Below are positions 63,664 through 64,000 of a DNA stretch of 64,000 bases, one piece after another (within the stretch, counting starts at the first letter, position 1; every line of letters begins with the position of its first letter). Origin of the DNA: Pseudoduganella lutea (lineage in GTDB: Bacteria > Pseudomonadota > Gammaproteobacteria > Burkholderiales > Burkholderiaceae_D); assembly GCF_004209755.1 (NCBI RefSeq), contig NZ_CP035913.1, forward strand, positions 372,001 through 436,000, read 5' to 3'. Position numbers and translations under genes: made by a program. The notes under the pieces are model-generated. The model had not been told where the DNA came from, made no database searches, and saw only the letters and a program-made list of their open reading frames with translations.

Positions 63664-63681
63664 GCGTGCGTCTCCTGATTT

Positions 63682-63768
63682 TATTAGTCGACGACCACGG
63701 ACTTCCGCCCGCGATCGCAAAGTCCATGCTTGAGGACGACTAATACTATCGAAGATTATTACTAATAA
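63682..63768. promoter_or_regulatory. Inverted repeats upstream of the TonB receptor
   Basis: TATTAGTCG (63682-63690) is matched by CGACTAATA (63737-63745), and TTATTA-C-TAATAA is a perfect palindrome at 63756-63768. They lie in the 153 bases between the LacI-type stop and the receptor start. They may be operators for that LacI-family regulator. Confidence 0.45.
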
Positions 63769-63816
63769 CAATTACCAATTTTCGTGACCGTGTTGGAAAT
63801 ACGACAAGCCGGTCCT

Positions 63817-64000
63817 TCAGGCGGCCGGCGGGGCCACCGAGTCTCGTGGCACCAGCGGGCATTCCATCTTGATGGCGACGCGCCGCAACGGCGCCTCGGC
63901 GCGCGCCTCGGCGATCAGGGTTTCGGCCGCCCAGCGCCCCATTTCGTAGTTGGGCAACAGCACCGTCGACAGGGGTGGATGGGTATAGCGCGCGATGTCC
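63817..64000 (-). CDS. LacI family transcriptional regulator (3' end only)
   Basis: Only the last 60 residues are in the window. They read DIARYTHPPLSTVLLPNYEM, GRWAAETLIAEARAE and VAIKMECPLVPRDSVAPP. This is the standard C-terminal end of LacI/GalR regulators, with the STV-P-YEMG and MECPLV-RDSV motifs. The DNA-binding domain lies outside. It is 153 bases upstream of the TonB receptor and transcribed toward it, so it probably represses the receptor/GH43 unit until its sugar is present. Confidence 0.88.
   Translation of the reverse strand, partial: DIARYTHPPLSTVLLPNYEMGRWAAETLIAEARAEAPLRRVAIKMECPLVPRDSVAPPAA

Noticed and set aside
60823..63678. Open frame of about 950 codons on the plus strand
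   Set aside because: It is antisense to the TonB receptor, which has a signal peptide, plug and barrel motifs; the plus frame has none.
1..64000. CRISPR arrays, tRNA or rRNA genes, insertion sequences and attachment sites
   Set aside because: I looked for regularly spaced repeats, cloverleaf ends and transposase or integrase motifs on both strands and saw none. Reading by eye could miss a short RNA gene.

Overview
The window is high-GC chromosomal DNA, densely packed with genes on both strands. It most likely comes from a beta-proteobacterium of the Oxalobacteraceae (Massilia, Duganella or Pseudoduganella type). This is inferred from the gene mix: a PHB-granule phasin, PEP-CTERM proteins, a DUF4214 lipoprotein, many chemoreceptors and GGDEF/EAL proteins, and TonB-receptor/glycoside-hydrolase islands. 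I see no rRNA, tRNA, CRISPR array, insertion sequence or prophage.

Layout. 1-10 kb: the 3' end of an amidohydrolase gene with an alginate-export-type outer-membrane protein, a pirin, LysR and AraC regulators, an isochorismatase-like hydrolase, a chemoreceptor, a small Rieske protein and an MFS transporter. 10.5-13.8 kb: a putative metzincin lipoprotein, a phasin with a clear operator/promoter/terminator arrangement, and a VF530-type small protein. 14-31 kb: a signalling block with two more chemoreceptors, a polytopic PAS-GGDEF protein, a GAF-GGDEF-EAL protein, and a tightly coupled set of three histidine kinases and one single-domain response regulator. 31-32.5 kb: small paralogous hypothetical genes, a possible tetR remnant and a GNAT acetyltransferase.

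32.5-51.6 kb is a plant-polysaccharide utilisation locus. It holds uronate dehydrogenase, a lipoprotein, a TonB-dependent receptor, a GH3 enzyme, a mutarotase lipoprotein, a Tat-exported six-hairpin-type glycosidase gene broken by two homopolymer frameshifts, a Tat-exported alpha-glucuronidase-like/DUF4838-type protein, a GH5 enzyme, a XylR-type regulator, a sugar:H+ symporter, a PhyH-type Fe(II)/2-oxoglutarate oxygenase and a TIM-barrel isomerase-like protein. Together these suggest import and breakdown of xylan- or uronic-acid-containing oligosaccharides. The oxygenase/isomerase tail is the least explained part.

51.7-54 kb carries a LysR regulator divergent from a flavodoxin-fold quinone reductase and a SnoaL/NTF2-like gene that is noticeably AT-richer. 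54-64 kb carries a GH92 alpha-mannosidase, two PEP-CTERM proteins, a LysR gene with a large internal in-frame deletion, and a second sugar island (GH43, TonB receptor, LacI-family 3' end) cut by the window edge.
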